This document shows, in pieces, positions 35,543 through 44,368 of a stretch of 64,000 nt of DNA. Origin of the DNA: UBA3206 sp964548855 (lineage in GTDB: Bacteria; Bacillota_I; Bacilli_A; Acholeplasmatales; Anaeroplasmataceae); NCBI GenBank assembly GCA_964548855.1, contig CAZJSR010000005.1, positions 16,496 to 80,495 of the forward strand. Reading direction: 5' to 3'. Under the pieces are notes generated by a model that saw nothing but the letters and a program-made list of their open reading frames with translations, had not been told where the DNA came from and searched no databases. The position numbers and the translations under genes were made by a program. How positions within the stretch are numbered: position 1 is the first letter of the stretch; the number at the start of each line of letters is the position of its first letter.

Positions 35543-36091
35543 ATGAAACAAAGTATAGAAATTGAATACAAAACAAAAATAACAGAAAATAAATATATCC
35601 AAATTCTTAACGCATTAGATTTAAGTGATAATATTTTCTTACAAACAAATCATTACTTTGATTCTTCAGATCATGATTTAGAAAATAATAAAATTGTTTT
35701 ACGTATAAGACAAAAAGAAAATAATTTTAAGTTAACAAGTAAAATTGATAATAAAGAAAATAACACAATTACTGAAAATCATATTAATTTAAGTAACGAA
35801 GAAGCCTTAAATATGATATTAAATGGTTTTAATGCTAAAATAATTAACTTAAATTATGAAGTCAAAAAAATAGGCGAGTTAAAAACTTATCGTGCAAGAA
35901 AAGAATTCTTAAATGGAACTATATTTTTAGATAAAAGTCAGTACAATGGAATAACAGACTATGAACTTGAATACGAAGCTAATTCACTTGATACAATCGA
36001 TGAGGACTTTAAAAAAATACTTATTATTTTTAATATACCATATCAAAAATCAATTTCAAAATTTAAAAGATGTATGTTAACATTAAAATAA
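35543..36091 (+). CDS. CYTH-domain protein (triphosphate tunnel family)
   Basis: 182 residues. It opens with the ExExK signature (IEIEYKTKI) and has LRIRQKENNFKLTSKI, and charged strand ends such as ELKTYRARKEF and YELEYE that line the triphosphate tunnel. The nearest known type is Bacillus YjbK, a family that cleaves inorganic or organic triphosphates with a divalent metal. The natural substrate cannot be told. Ribosome site GGTGAT upstream. It converges with spx through a shared hairpin. Confidence 0.85.
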   Translation: MKQSIEIEYKTKITENKYIQILNALDLSDNIFLQTNHYFDSSDHDLENNKIVLRIRQKENNFKLTSKIDNKENNTITENHINLSNEEALNMILNGFNAKIINLNYEVKKIGELKTYRARKEFLNGTIFLDKSQYNGITDYELEYEANSLDTIDEDFKKILIIFNIPYQKSISKFKRCMLTLK

Positions 36092-36117
36092 AAATCCATA
36101 ATTTGTGGATTTTATTT
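36091..36117. terminator. Bidirectional terminator between the CYTH gene and spx
   Basis: AAAATCCA and TGGATTTT pair around a six-base loop, with a T-rich stretch on the plus strand and A-rich sequence upstream that gives T on the minus strand. It overlaps the ends of both genes. Confidence 0.8.
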
Positions 36118-36540
36118 TATATTCTCAAGAGATTTTACATAATCACATTTTTCAGTCTCACATGATAGACATGAAAACATTTCTCTTAAATTTCTTGGTT
36201 TAAAAGCTGTTATTTCATCATCATCATAACCAACTTGAAATCTTGCATCATCAACAATAATAGGTCTTCTTAAAATTGATGGATTATTAATTATCAAATC
36301 TACTAAATCATTAAATTTCATAGAATCAACATTTATTTTATTTTCTACTATTATTTTACTTCTAGTGCTTATTATGTCTTCAAATCCATTTTCAGAATTT
36401 TTAAGCATATTAATAATATCATTCTTAGTAATAGGTGTTTTAAACATATTAATTTCTTTAAATTTAATATTATTATCTTTTAAATAATTAACAGCTTTTT
36501 TACATGAAGCACAACTATTTGTAGTGTATATTGTTACCAT
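36112..36540 (-). CDS. spx: Spx-type transcriptional regulator (ArsC family)
   Basis: Thiol-stress regulator that binds the RNA polymerase alpha C-terminal domain and is degraded by ClpXP. It begins MVTIYTTNSCASCKKAVNYL with the redox CxxC, has DIISTRSKII, and RRPIIVDDARFQVGYDDDEI, all close to Spx. 142 residues; Spx is about 131, and this one has an extra Cys-bearing tail (MFSCLSCETEKCDYV). A hairpin lies between the ribosome site and the ATG, suggesting translational control. clpP lies 1.5 kb away. Confidence 0.9.
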   Translation of the reverse strand: MVTIYTTNSCASCKKAVNYLKDNNIKFKEINMFKTPITKNDIINMLKNSENGFEDIISTRSKIIVENKINVDSMKFNDLVDLIINNPSILRRPIIVDDARFQVGYDDDEITAFKPRNLREMFSCLSCETEKCDYVKSLENIK

Positions 36541-36545
36541 TTATC

Positions 36546-36576
36546 TCGAGTAGACCAACTCGAATTCACACCCTTT
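36546..36576 (-). promoter_or_regulatory. Hairpin between ribosome site and start codon of spx
   Basis: TCGAGT and ACTCGA (36563-36558 and 36551-36546 on the minus strand) pair around TGGTCT. The AAAGGG ribosome site (36576-36571) is 30 bases from the ATG; with the hairpin looped out the distance would be near normal. An in-frame stop just before the ATG excludes a longer protein. Confidence 0.5.
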
Positions 36577-36662
36577 CTAATAATTATCTAAATAGATATA
36601 GTCTAAAATTTTAATGTACTTAATATTATAAATAAGTTATATAATCATTATACCATAATAAT

Positions 36663-36703
36663 AAAAAAAGAAGTCTAGCAAATATGCTAAACTTCATTTT
36701 TTT
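36663..36703 (-). terminator. Terminator of the opp operon
   Basis: On the minus strand GAAGTTTAGCA and TGCTAGACTTC pair with two mismatched or wobble positions around a four-base loop, followed by seven T, right after the oppA stop codon. Confidence 0.88.
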
Positions 36704-36704
36704 A

Positions 36705-38540
36705 TTATTTTACAGTTGTCCAGTGGAAATATTTATATCCAAGTGGAGAAACATAAACATTTTCTAAAGATGTTTTTTGTAGATAGTTATCAACATAGTT
36801 GTAAATTGGAGTAATTGCTCCTGTTGACATTAATAATGTTTCAGCAGCATGCATTAATTTATAACGAGTTGCAGTATCTTTTTCAGCCTTGATGAAATCA
36901 ATAAGTTTGTCATATGTATTTTTCCAAGTACCTTGTAACTTAGTATATGAACCGATTCCTGTTAAATCAATTTCATAGTGATTGAAAGTACTAGAATTAG
37001 TTCCTTTTCCTAATTGACAGTCATTGTTTCCTGATGTAGTAGTCCACATATCTAAGAATGAAATTGGATCATTGTAATCTCCAACCCATCCATTACGTGC
37101 AACAGAATATTCTCCATTCTTACGAGTTTCAAGGAATGTTGCCCATGGTTCTTCTTCAATTTTTACATTAATACCATAGTTAGCAAATTGACTTTGAATA
37201 GCTTCTCCGATAGCCTTGTGATTTGCAGCATCACTATTAATTAAATACTCAATAGTTGGGATATCAGTAAATTTCTTAGTAGTTTCATTATAAGTGAAAT
37301 ATTTCTTTAATGTATTTACAGCATCAGCTGCATTATCATCATACTTAGAAGGATCACCAAACCATCCTTCACCTTTTCCTGTAGGACCATTGTGATCTAC
37401 GAATTCTCCACCAGCTGGGTCAGTTAAACCTGTCGCAACGAATCCAGTTGCAGGAGTTTCTCCAGCTTTTGATACTGATTCAGTAATATAAGTACGATTA
37501 ATTAGTTTTCCTAAAGCTAAACGAATTTCTTCTTGTTGTTGTGCAGTTTTACCACTAAATAAATCTGTCTTATCTACGTTCCAGCTTACATAATATGTTC
37601 CTAATTGTCCAACAACATGATAGTCATCAGTCTTAGAAACATCTGCTAAAGAACTTAGAGGGATGTCATCTACGAAGTCAAGATCGTTAGTTAAATATTG
37701 TCCATACATAGCTTCAACATCTGAACCAAATACACATGTTAATTTATTTAACTTAATATTGTCTTTATCCCAATAATTTTCATTCTTTTCTAATACTAAT
37801 TCAACGTCTGCTTGATATTTAGTTAATTTATAAGCTCCTGATGCAACAAATTTACTAGGATCTTTAGCCCATTGTCCATCTTTATCAAGTTTATCAGCGT
37901 CTTTTAATACCATATATGCAGGGAATGCACATAATTCTTTGAAATAAGGATATTCCATAGTAGTTGTAACTACTAAAGTCTTATCATCTGTAGCTTTTAC
38001 ATTTAAGAATTTACTTGGATCTGTATTTCCTGTCTCTCCAAGTGTGCTATAACCATCGATAACTTCAAACATATATCCATAGTCAGCATCTAATCCTGAT
38101 ACAACAACAGTATCATCTGATTCTTCTTTTGTACCTTTATCATCAACAACTGTATATGATGCAGCACGATTCCAAGACTTAACAAAGTCTGAAGCCTTAA
38201 TATCTGTTCCATCAGAGAATTTTGCATCTTCTCTAATCTTGAAAGTATAAGTTGCCTTTCCTGTTGTGCTATCAATTGCTGGTGTTGGGAAACTTTCTGC
38301 TAAATCTGGTGTAAGTTCTAGTTCCCCTTTGCTGTTTGCAGTATATCTAACTAATCCTGCAAAAGCATGAACTGCATATGTAGCACCATCTACTGAACTA
38401 TTTAAAGCAGGGTCTACATGTTGCGGTGTTGATGCAAGATAAACTACTAGACCATCAGCAGAATCTTTCTTACAAGAAGCAAGACCTACTACAGCAAATG
38501 TAGCCATTGCACCTGAAATAATTGCCTTTTTAAAATTCAT
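36705..38540 (-). CDS. oppA: Oligopeptide ABC transporter substrate-binding lipoprotein
   Basis: Extracellular peptide-binding protein anchored by a lipid. Signal peptide with lipobox LASC, cysteine at residue 23; mature part starts KKDSADGLVVYLASTPQHVDP. It shows the family 5 solute-binding features LAESFP, YTFKIREDAKFSDGTDIKASDFV and ANYGINVKIEEEPWATFLE. 611 residues, somewhat long. It is the last gene of oppBCDFA, 54 bases after oppF, and carries more G and C than the transporter genes, consistent with high expression. Confidence 0.93.
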   Translation of the reverse strand: MNFKKAIISGAMATFAVVGLASCKKDSADGLVVYLASTPQHVDPALNSSVDGATYAVHAFAGLVRYTANSKGELELTPDLAESFPTPAIDSTTGKATYTFKIREDAKFSDGTDIKASDFVKSWNRAASYTVVDDKGTKEESDDTVVVSGLDADYGYMFEVIDGYSTLGETGNTDPSKFLNVKATDDKTLVVTTTMEYPYFKELCAFPAYMVLKDADKLDKDGQWAKDPSKFVASGAYKLTKYQADVELVLEKNENYWDKDNIKLNKLTCVFGSDVEAMYGQYLTNDLDFVDDIPLSSLADVSKTDDYHVVGQLGTYYVSWNVDKTDLFSGKTAQQQEEIRLALGKLINRTYITESVSKAGETPATGFVATGLTDPAGGEFVDHNGPTGKGEGWFGDPSKYDDNAADAVNTLKKYFTYNETTKKFTDIPTIEYLINSDAANHKAIGEAIQSQFANYGINVKIEEEPWATFLETRKNGEYSVARNGWVGDYNDPISFLDMWTTTSGNNDCQLGKGTNSSTFNHYEIDLTGIGSYTKLQGTWKNTYDKLIDFIKAEKDTATRYKLMHAAETLLMSTGAITPIYNYVDNYLQKTSLENVYVSPLGYKYFHWTTVK

Positions 38541-38594
38541 TATTCTTTTCCTCCTATAATTTTTTTATAATAATTCTCTTCTGAGAAATATTAA

Positions 38595-40430
38595 CTATTT
38601 ATTTTCTAATTCGTCTTGAACTAGAAGACATGATACAAAATGTCCTGGTTTAACTTCTTTTAATGTTGGAACTTCATTACTACAACGTTCACAAGCTCTT
38701 GGACATCTAGTTCTAAATGGACAACCACTTGGAACATTTAATGGACTTGGCACATCTCCTTCAAGAATAATTCTCTTATTCTCTCTTGCCTTTTTAGGAT
38801 CTGGAAGAGGTACTGCTGATAGTAATGATATTGTATATGGATGAAGTGGTGCTTCATATAATTCGTCAGTTTCTGCAAGTTCAACAACTTTTCCTAAATA
38901 CATTACCGCAATTCTATCAGAAATATGTCTAACAACTAATAAGTCATGTGCAATAAATAAATATGTAAGACCTAAATCTTTTTGAAGATCTTCAAAAGTA
39001 TTAATAACTTGAGCTTGAATAGATACGTCAAGTGCTGAAACTGGTTCATCACATACAATAAACTTAGGATTAACAGCAAGTGCTCTTGCGATACCAATTC
39101 TTTGACGTTGTCCCCCTGAGAATTCATGAGCATAACGTGTTGATTGTTCTGGTGATAGACCTACTTTTTTCATTAAATCTAAAACAATACTACGTCTTTC
39201 TTCTTTTGTTTTATAAAGTTTATTAACATCAAGAGGTTCTGCGATAATATCCGCAACAGTCATACGTGGATTTAATGAAGAATATGGATCTTGGAAAACC
39301 ATTGTACATTTCTTTCTGAAATCCTTCATTCTAATCTTTGAAGAAGATAGAACTGCTTTTCTATCATTTGCAGCTTGTTTCTTAATCTCTTTTATAGAAT
39401 CTATATAAGTGTAATACTCACTTTCACTTCTAGCTTTTTTGATTTGGAATGCTAAATCTTCTTTAATAACATTTAAAGTATTTTGATATTCACCTGTTAT
39501 TTTAGATTTTTCAACACTATAATCATTTTGAATTTTTTCTTTAGCTACAATATTAGAAATAATTGCGTCTTTCTTAGTTTTTTCATAATCTTTATTTAAT
39601 TTAGCCTTAAGATTCTTATAGTTAGTCTTAGCTAAAGTTAATTCTTCTTTATCAGTAATTTCACTAACTTTTTGTTTTTCTAAATTAAGTTTTTCTTTGT
39701 TTGCTTTATTTAGCTCATCTACTTTAATTAAGTTATCTTGGTGAATCTTCTTTTGTTCAGCTAATGCATTTTTCTTATCTTCTAACGCTTTCTTTAAAAG
39801 AGGATTTCTATGTTCTTTAGCAGATAAAATTGAAGTTTTTGCAGTAGTTTTAAATTCAGATACTTTCTTATCTACTTTAGCCTCAACAGTAGGATTTTTC
39901 TCCTTAACTACGATACTTTCAAGTTTTGAGTTCTTTAAAGCTTCTATTTCAGCCAATTTGCCATTAATTTCAGCTTGTTTTTTAGAATATTTTTCTTGAT
40001 ATTTTAAAGTTAAATTATTAACTGTTTCATCTAGTTCTTTTTTAATCGTTTCTATTTTTTCAACATCATCTTTTGATAGAGCTTTAATTTTCTTTTTGGC
40101 TTCATATTTAGCAGATTTAATCTCAAATTGTTTTTCTTTTACAATCTTCTTTAAATCTGAATAAGGTGAAATCTCAACACCATCAAATAATACATCTCCA
40201 CTTGATGGATTATATAAATTCATAATTGTACGACCTAAAGTTGTTTTTCCACAACCACTTTCACCTACAACTCCTAGTGTTTCACCTTTTTTTATCTTAA
40301 AAGATACACCATCAACAGCTTTTAAGGGAGTAGTTTTAAAGAATCCTGTTGTAATATCAAAATGCATTTTAAGATTATTTACTTCAAGTAAATATTCTTC
40401 ATTTAATTCTTTATCTAAATTATTTTGCAT
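38595..40430 (-). CDS. oppF: Oligopeptide ABC transporter ATPase OppF with large coiled-coil insertion
   Basis: Peptide-importer ATPase. Start chosen at ATG 40430 (AAGGAGG upstream), giving 611 residues, about twice a normal OppF. Walker A GESGCGKTT is at 56-64; then residues ~93-370 form a Lys/Glu-rich, helix-prone insertion (for example KSAKYEAKKKIKALSKDDVE); the ATPase resumes at TMVFQDPYSSLNPRMT (Q-loop near 379), signature EFSGGQRQRIGIARAL (about 436), Walker B FIVCDEPVSALDV, and the C-terminal oligopeptide-transporter tail with GCPFRTRCPRACERC. The reading frame is uninterrupted. Enlarged OppF proteins are known in mycoplasmas. It overlaps oppD by 11 bases. Confidence 0.92.
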   Translation of the reverse strand: MQNNLDKELNEEYLLEVNNLKMHFDITTGFFKTTPLKAVDGVSFKIKKGETLGVVGESGCGKTTLGRTIMNLYNPSSGDVLFDGVEISPYSDLKKIVKEKQFEIKSAKYEAKKKIKALSKDDVEKIETIKKELDETVNNLTLKYQEKYSKKQAEINGKLAEIEALKNSKLESIVVKEKNPTVEAKVDKKVSEFKTTAKTSILSAKEHRNPLLKKALEDKKNALAEQKKIHQDNLIKVDELNKANKEKLNLEKQKVSEITDKEELTLAKTNYKNLKAKLNKDYEKTKKDAIISNIVAKEKIQNDYSVEKSKITGEYQNTLNVIKEDLAFQIKKARSESEYYTYIDSIKEIKKQAANDRKAVLSSSKIRMKDFRKKCTMVFQDPYSSLNPRMTVADIIAEPLDVNKLYKTKEERRSIVLDLMKKVGLSPEQSTRYAHEFSGGQRQRIGIARALAVNPKFIVCDEPVSALDVSIQAQVINTFEDLQKDLGLTYLFIAHDLLVVRHISDRIAVMYLGKVVELAETDELYEAPLHPYTISLLSAVPLPDPKKARENKRIILEGDVPSPLNVPSGCPFRTRCPRACERCSNEVPTLKEVKPGHFVSCLLVQDELENK

Positions 40431-41580
40431 TAGACTCTTCCTCCTTTGCATTATTAATATCTGTTGAAGCATTATCCATAATTTCTTTTACATGCATAAA
40501 ACATGAACATTTATGATAGCTATTAACATCTAGTTCTTCAGGATATTTCTCTAAACATATCTTCATTGCATGAGGACATCTTGGAGAGAATGCACATCCT
40601 TTTGGTAAATTTAAAAGGTCAATTGCATTACCAGATATTGGTACTAATCTTTCTTTTGAACCATCAGCTGTAGGAATTGAATTTAATAATCCTTTTGTAT
40701 ATTCATGTTTAGGATTATAGAATATTTCATCAGCTGTACCACGTTCTACAATTTTACCACCATACATTACAATAACTTCATCGCATAATTCAGCAACAAC
40801 TCCAAGGTCATGTGTAATTAAAATTACAGCCATTCCCATTTTCTTTTGAATATCTTGAATAAGTTCAAGAATTTGAGCTTGAATTGTAACGTCTAGTGCG
40901 GTAGTAGGCTCATCTGCAATAAGTAAATCAGGTTCACACGCAAGAGCCATCGCAATCATAATACGTTGAAGCATTCCTCCTGAGAATTCAAAAGGATATT
41001 GTTTTAATCTCTTTTCAGGTGAATTAATACCTACAAGAGTAAGCATTTCAATAGCACGAGCATTTGCTTCTTTTTTTGAAGGTTTTACCTTTTTGATAGT
41101 TTCAACATAAACAGGTTTACCTGCTTCATCTAAAACGACTTTACCATTTTCATCTATTTTCTTTACCTTGCATACTCTATCAACAGTTGTATGAAGATAA
41201 ATAGCTTCTCTTAATTGGTTACCAATTGTATATACAGGATTTAAACTTGTCATTGGATCTTGGAATATTATACTAATCTTTCCACCACGAATCTTAGATA
41301 ATTCTTTTTCACTTAATCCAACAAGTTCTTTTCCTTCAAGTTTAATGCTTCCACCAACAATTTTTCCTGGGCTTGATAAAATTTGCATAAGTGAATATGC
41401 CGTAACACTCTTACCAGAACCACTTTCACCAACTATTCCAAGTATTTTACCCTTATCAACATTAAAACTAGTTCCAGCAACGCTCTTAACTTCCCCTGCA
41501 GGAACAAAGAATGATGTTTCTAAATTTCTAACTTCTAAGAAGTGTTCATATGTTAATTCTTTTTCATTATTCATTTCCAT
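40420..41580 (-). CDS. oppD: Oligopeptide ABC transporter ATPase OppD
   Basis: Partner ATPase of OppF. Walker A GESGSGKS, Q-loop FQDPMTSLNP, signature EFSGGMLQRIMIAMAL, Walker B LLIADEPTTALDV, and a C-terminal cysteine cluster (GCAFSPRCPHAMKIC) typical of OppD/DppD, which in some members binds an iron-sulfur cluster. In 386 residues there is a ~40-residue insert in the helical domain after LHTTVDRVCKV (about 120-165), a smaller counterpart of the OppF insertion. The ATG has AGGTG upstream, eight bases after oppC. Confidence 0.92.
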   Translation of the reverse strand: MEMNNEKELTYEHFLEVRNLETSFFVPAGEVKSVAGTSFNVDKGKILGIVGESGSGKSVTAYSLMQILSSPGKIVGGSIKLEGKELVGLSEKELSKIRGGKISIIFQDPMTSLNPVYTIGNQLREAIYLHTTVDRVCKVKKIDENGKVVLDEAGKPVYVETIKKVKPSKKEANARAIEMLTLVGINSPEKRLKQYPFEFSGGMLQRIMIAMALACEPDLLIADEPTTALDVTIQAQILELIQDIQKKMGMAVILITHDLGVVAELCDEVIVMYGGKIVERGTADEIFYNPKHEYTKGLLNSIPTADGSKERLVPISGNAIDLLNLPKGCAFSPRCPHAMKICLEKYPEELDVNSYHKCSCFMHVKEIMDNASTDINNAKEEESNAK

Positions 41581-41588
41581 AAAAACAC

Positions 41589-42692
41589 CTACTTTCTAAG
41601 TCTTGGATCAAATGCATCTCTTAATGCATCACCAATTAAATTTAAAGATAATACAATAACACAAATAGAACCTGCAGATAAAATTAATTGATATGTATAG
41701 TTAGTCATGACTCCGATTGCAGAAGCATCACTAGATAGTGATCCAAGTGATGGCATTGGAGTAGCAACTCCTAAACCTACATAACTTAAAAAACTTTCAG
41801 TAAATATTGCAGACGGTATTTGTAATGCAGTTGTAATTATAATAATACTTACACAGTTTGGAAGTAAGTGCTTAATTATAATTTTAGCTGGACTTGTACC
41901 TATTGTTTTTGCAGCAAGAACGAATTCTTGTTTCTTAATACTCATAATTTGTCCACGTACCATACGTGCCATACCTACCCAATAAAGTAGTCCATAAACT
42001 ATAAATATACTAATCATACCGACTCCGACGGATTCAAGTATTGTACCTTCAATTGCTTTTCCCAGGGAACTCTTTAACACTACTGACAGTAAAATAATAA
42101 TTAGCATATCAGGTAGTGAATAGATAACATCTACAATACGCATCATTATCATATCTACTTTTCCACCAAAGAATCCAGCAATTGAACCATAAATAGTTCC
42201 AATTATGAATACAATAATACTAGCAAAGAATCCAACACATAATGATACTCTCATACCAAAAATTAGACGAATGAAATAATCTCTTCCTGAATTATCTGTA
42301 CCAAATATATGTGGCATAACAAATTCACCTTGTTTTCTTAAATATTCTTCATAAGGTGAATAAGTAAAAGGTTTTAAATTTTGGAAAGCTGTATCAGTTA
42401 ATTTTGTACTTTCCTTCCATGCGTTATATTTTTCACCATTGTATACATTTAACGCTAAAATGTCTCCATATTGATATGGCCAAAACATCGGAATAAAAAT
42501 CGCAAGTAAAATTAATATAGCGATAATACTTATACAAACTATAGCTATTGGATTTTTAATTAATCTTTTGAATCCATCCTTCCAAAATGATGACTGCGGA
42601 CGCATTTTTACTACTTGTGTTTTTTCAGCTTCTGATACTTCTTCGAACATAGAGTAATCAGGCTGTAATGATAAAATATTTTTCTTTGTCAT
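41589..42692 (-). CDS. oppC: Oligopeptide ABC transporter permease OppC
   Basis: One of two membrane subunits. 367 residues; an N-terminal cytoplasmic tail, first helix near 42-70 (AIVCISIIAILILLAIF), a large loop (about 75-130) and a C-terminal permease core with the ATPase-contacting loop GTSPAKIIIKHLLPN (EAA motif region). The N-terminal extension and long extracytoplasmic loop are normal for OppC. Ribosome site GGAGG before the ATG, 12 bases downstream of oppB. Confidence 0.93.
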   Translation of the reverse strand: MTKKNILSLQPDYSMFEEVSEAEKTQVVKMRPQSSFWKDGFKRLIKNPIAIVCISIIAILILLAIFIPMFWPYQYGDILALNVYNGEKYNAWKESTKLTDTAFQNLKPFTYSPYEEYLRKQGEFVMPHIFGTDNSGRDYFIRLIFGMRVSLCVGFFASIIVFIIGTIYGSIAGFFGGKVDMIMMRIVDVIYSLPDMLIIILLSVVLKSSLGKAIEGTILESVGVGMISIFIVYGLLYWVGMARMVRGQIMSIKKQEFVLAAKTIGTSPAKIIIKHLLPNCVSIIIITTALQIPSAIFTESFLSYVGLGVATPMPSLGSLSSDASAIGVMTNYTYQLILSAGSICVIVLSLNLIGDALRDAFDPRLRK

Positions 42693-42704
42693 TTAATCTT
42701 CCTC

Positions 42705-43643
42705 CTACTCTAAGTCTACTCTAGGATTTACAACCTTATATAAAATATCGCTAACAAGAATCATTAAGATTACTAATATCGATACGAATACAGTTGTACC
42801 CATGATAAGTGGATAATCTAATTGATTGATTGAATCAATTAATTTCTTACCAAGTCCTGGAATACTAAACATATTTTCAACAACTAAACTTCCTGTAAGG
42901 ATATAGGCAATCATTGGTCCTGCATATGTAATTACTGGTGTAAGTGAATTACGTAGTGCATGTTTGAATAAAACCTTAACTGGTCCTACACCTTTAGCTT
43001 TTGCAGTTCTAATATAATCTGCTTCAAGTACATCAATTGTTGACGTTCTTGTAAGTCTTATTATATAAGCCATAGGATATAAAGATAGCGCAATAACTGG
43101 TAAAACAAATTTTAAAATAGAGTCACTTCTACCATAGTTAGCCGGGAATATTTGAGCCTTTATACATAAGAAATAATATAAGAAAGCCGCAATAACGAAA
43201 GAAGGAACTGAAACCATTGCGGTAGATAAAATCATAATTACTCTATCTGCAATTTTTCCGTGTTTAACTGCCGCAATTACTCCTAAAATTAATCCTAGAA
43301 TAATCGCAAGAATCGCAGCTAATATTCCATTTAATGCAGAATATCTAAACCCTTCTCCAATAATTTGCATTACATCTTTTCCTACTTGTTGTTTAATTGA
43401 AACTCCAAAGTCAAATCTAAATGCATTAACTAAATATTTCAAATATTGTACAAATAACGGTTGATCTAAGCCATATCTTGCTTTTAAAGCGTTAATTTGA
43501 GCTTGGCTCGTAACCTTTTCACTTAAAAATGGATTTCCAGGTACAGCTTGCATAGCCCAAAATGTGACTGTTATAACTACCATAATAGTCAAAATCGCAA
43601 AGGCTAATCTCTTAACAATATACATTGCCGTCTTTGAATTCAT
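42705..43643 (-). CDS. oppB: Oligopeptide ABC transporter permease OppB
   Basis: The other membrane subunit and first gene of the operon. From the ATG at 43643 (GGAGG seven bases upstream) it is 312 residues, starting MNSKTAMYIVKRLAFAI, followed by QAVPGNPF and RYGLDQPLFVQYLKYL, typical of the OppB N-terminus, and an EAA-type loop AKGVGPVKVLFKHALRN. The longer reading from 43709 would overlap the -35 box of a consensus promoter and has no ribosome site, so it was rejected. Confidence 0.93.
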   Translation of the reverse strand: MNSKTAMYIVKRLAFAILTIMVVITVTFWAMQAVPGNPFLSEKVTSQAQINALKARYGLDQPLFVQYLKYLVNAFRFDFGVSIKQQVGKDVMQIIGEGFRYSALNGILAAILAIILGLILGVIAAVKHGKIADRVIMILSTAMVSVPSFVIAAFLYYFLCIKAQIFPANYGRSDSILKFVLPVIALSLYPMAYIIRLTRTSTIDVLEADYIRTAKAKGVGPVKVLFKHALRNSLTPVITYAGPMIAYILTGSLVVENMFSIPGLGKKLIDSINQLDYPLIMGTTVFVSILVILMILVSDILYKVVNPRVDLE

Positions 43644-43680
43644 ATTATAACCTCCAATAAAATATAAAAATATACAATAT

Positions 43681-43709
43681 ATTATACAATAACAAAAAAC
43701 AATTTTCAA
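43681..43709 (-). promoter_or_regulatory. Promoter of the opp operon
   Basis: TTGAAA (43709-43704), 17 bases, TATAAT (43686-43681) on the minus strand, predicting a start near 43675 and a short leader of about 30 bases before oppB. Confidence 0.75.
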
Positions 43710-44100
43710 ATTTTATAAAATCAAAATCGAAAACAGGGGTATTTTGGTTTAGATAATAAATTTTAAAACAGAAGTTTTTTCAAAATTTTATACAAAAAAA
43801 TAATTTTTTTCTATATTTTTTAACATTTTTTTATCAAAAATATTATCGTTTCATCGAATAAAATTTTAAATTCAAAATTTAATTCTTTTGAATTTTTGTC
43901 GAAAAACGACGTTTCAAATCGAATTTTCTTTTTTTTAGACTACATTTATATTAAAAATGTAAAAATATTCGAAAAAAACATATAAATGTATTGAAAAAAC
44001 CAAACTTTTGTTTTATTATTTTTATATTTAACAATTTTTACTTCTTTTGGTAAAATATTATATAAATAAATATAGATATTTCACTTATTATTTTGCTTTA
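43710..44100. other. Long AT-rich intergenic region with inverted repeats and TCGAA motifs
   Basis: About 390 bases between the opp and trpS promoters with no gene. It holds five TCGAA motifs (43727, 43854, 43899, 43919, 43969), a small hairpin GTCG-AAAAA-CGAC at 43897-43909, ATTCAAAA/TTTTGAAT at 43871-43894, and an 11-base inverted repeat TACATTTATAT/ATATAAATGTA at 43941-43951 and 43980-43990. No RNA family was recognised. It could be a regulatory region or an undetected RNA. Confidence 0.5.
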
Positions 44101-44103
44101 AAT

Positions 44104-44132
44104 TTGACATATTAAACATAAATAAGTATAAT
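44104..44132 (+). promoter_or_regulatory. Consensus promoter of the trpS T-box transcript
   Basis: Perfect TTGACA (44104-44109), 17 bases, perfect TATAAT (44127-44132). The predicted start near 44139 lies just before T-box Stem I. Confidence 0.9.
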
Positions 44133-44138
44133 ATTAAA

Positions 44139-44350
44139 CAAACGACAAAGTAAGAATAGTAATATTATTTTAATTTATAAGAGAGAAGCTGTTTGGTGCA
44201 AAGCTTTATTTAAAATATTATGAATGGACTTACGAGTGCTACTAATACTAGCCGTTACTCACGTTACGAGTTTTAAGTGCCTTTTTTTGAAAAAAAGGAA
44301 TTAAGGTGGTACCACGATAAATCGTCCTTAGATTAAGGGCGATTTTTTTA
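44139..44350 (+). promoter_or_regulatory. T-box leader, tryptophan (specifier UGG)
   Basis: Stem I closes as GTAAG/CTTAC, with the AGTA motif, the distal AGAGA loop, and ATGAA-TGG-A in the specifier bulge; TGG (Trp) is at 44225-44227. The T-box AGGTGGTACCACG is at 44304-44316, and the terminator ATCGTCCTTA/TAAGGGCGAT with a T-run at 44319-44348, just before the trpS ribosome site. Uncharged tRNA-Trp should switch on trpS and the following cysE. Confidence 0.95.
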
Positions 44351-44368
44351 AATTTTGGAGGTTTTTTT

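Noticed and set aside
43644..43709. Longer OppB start
   Set aside because: The extension covers the -35 box of a consensus promoter and lacks a ribosome site.
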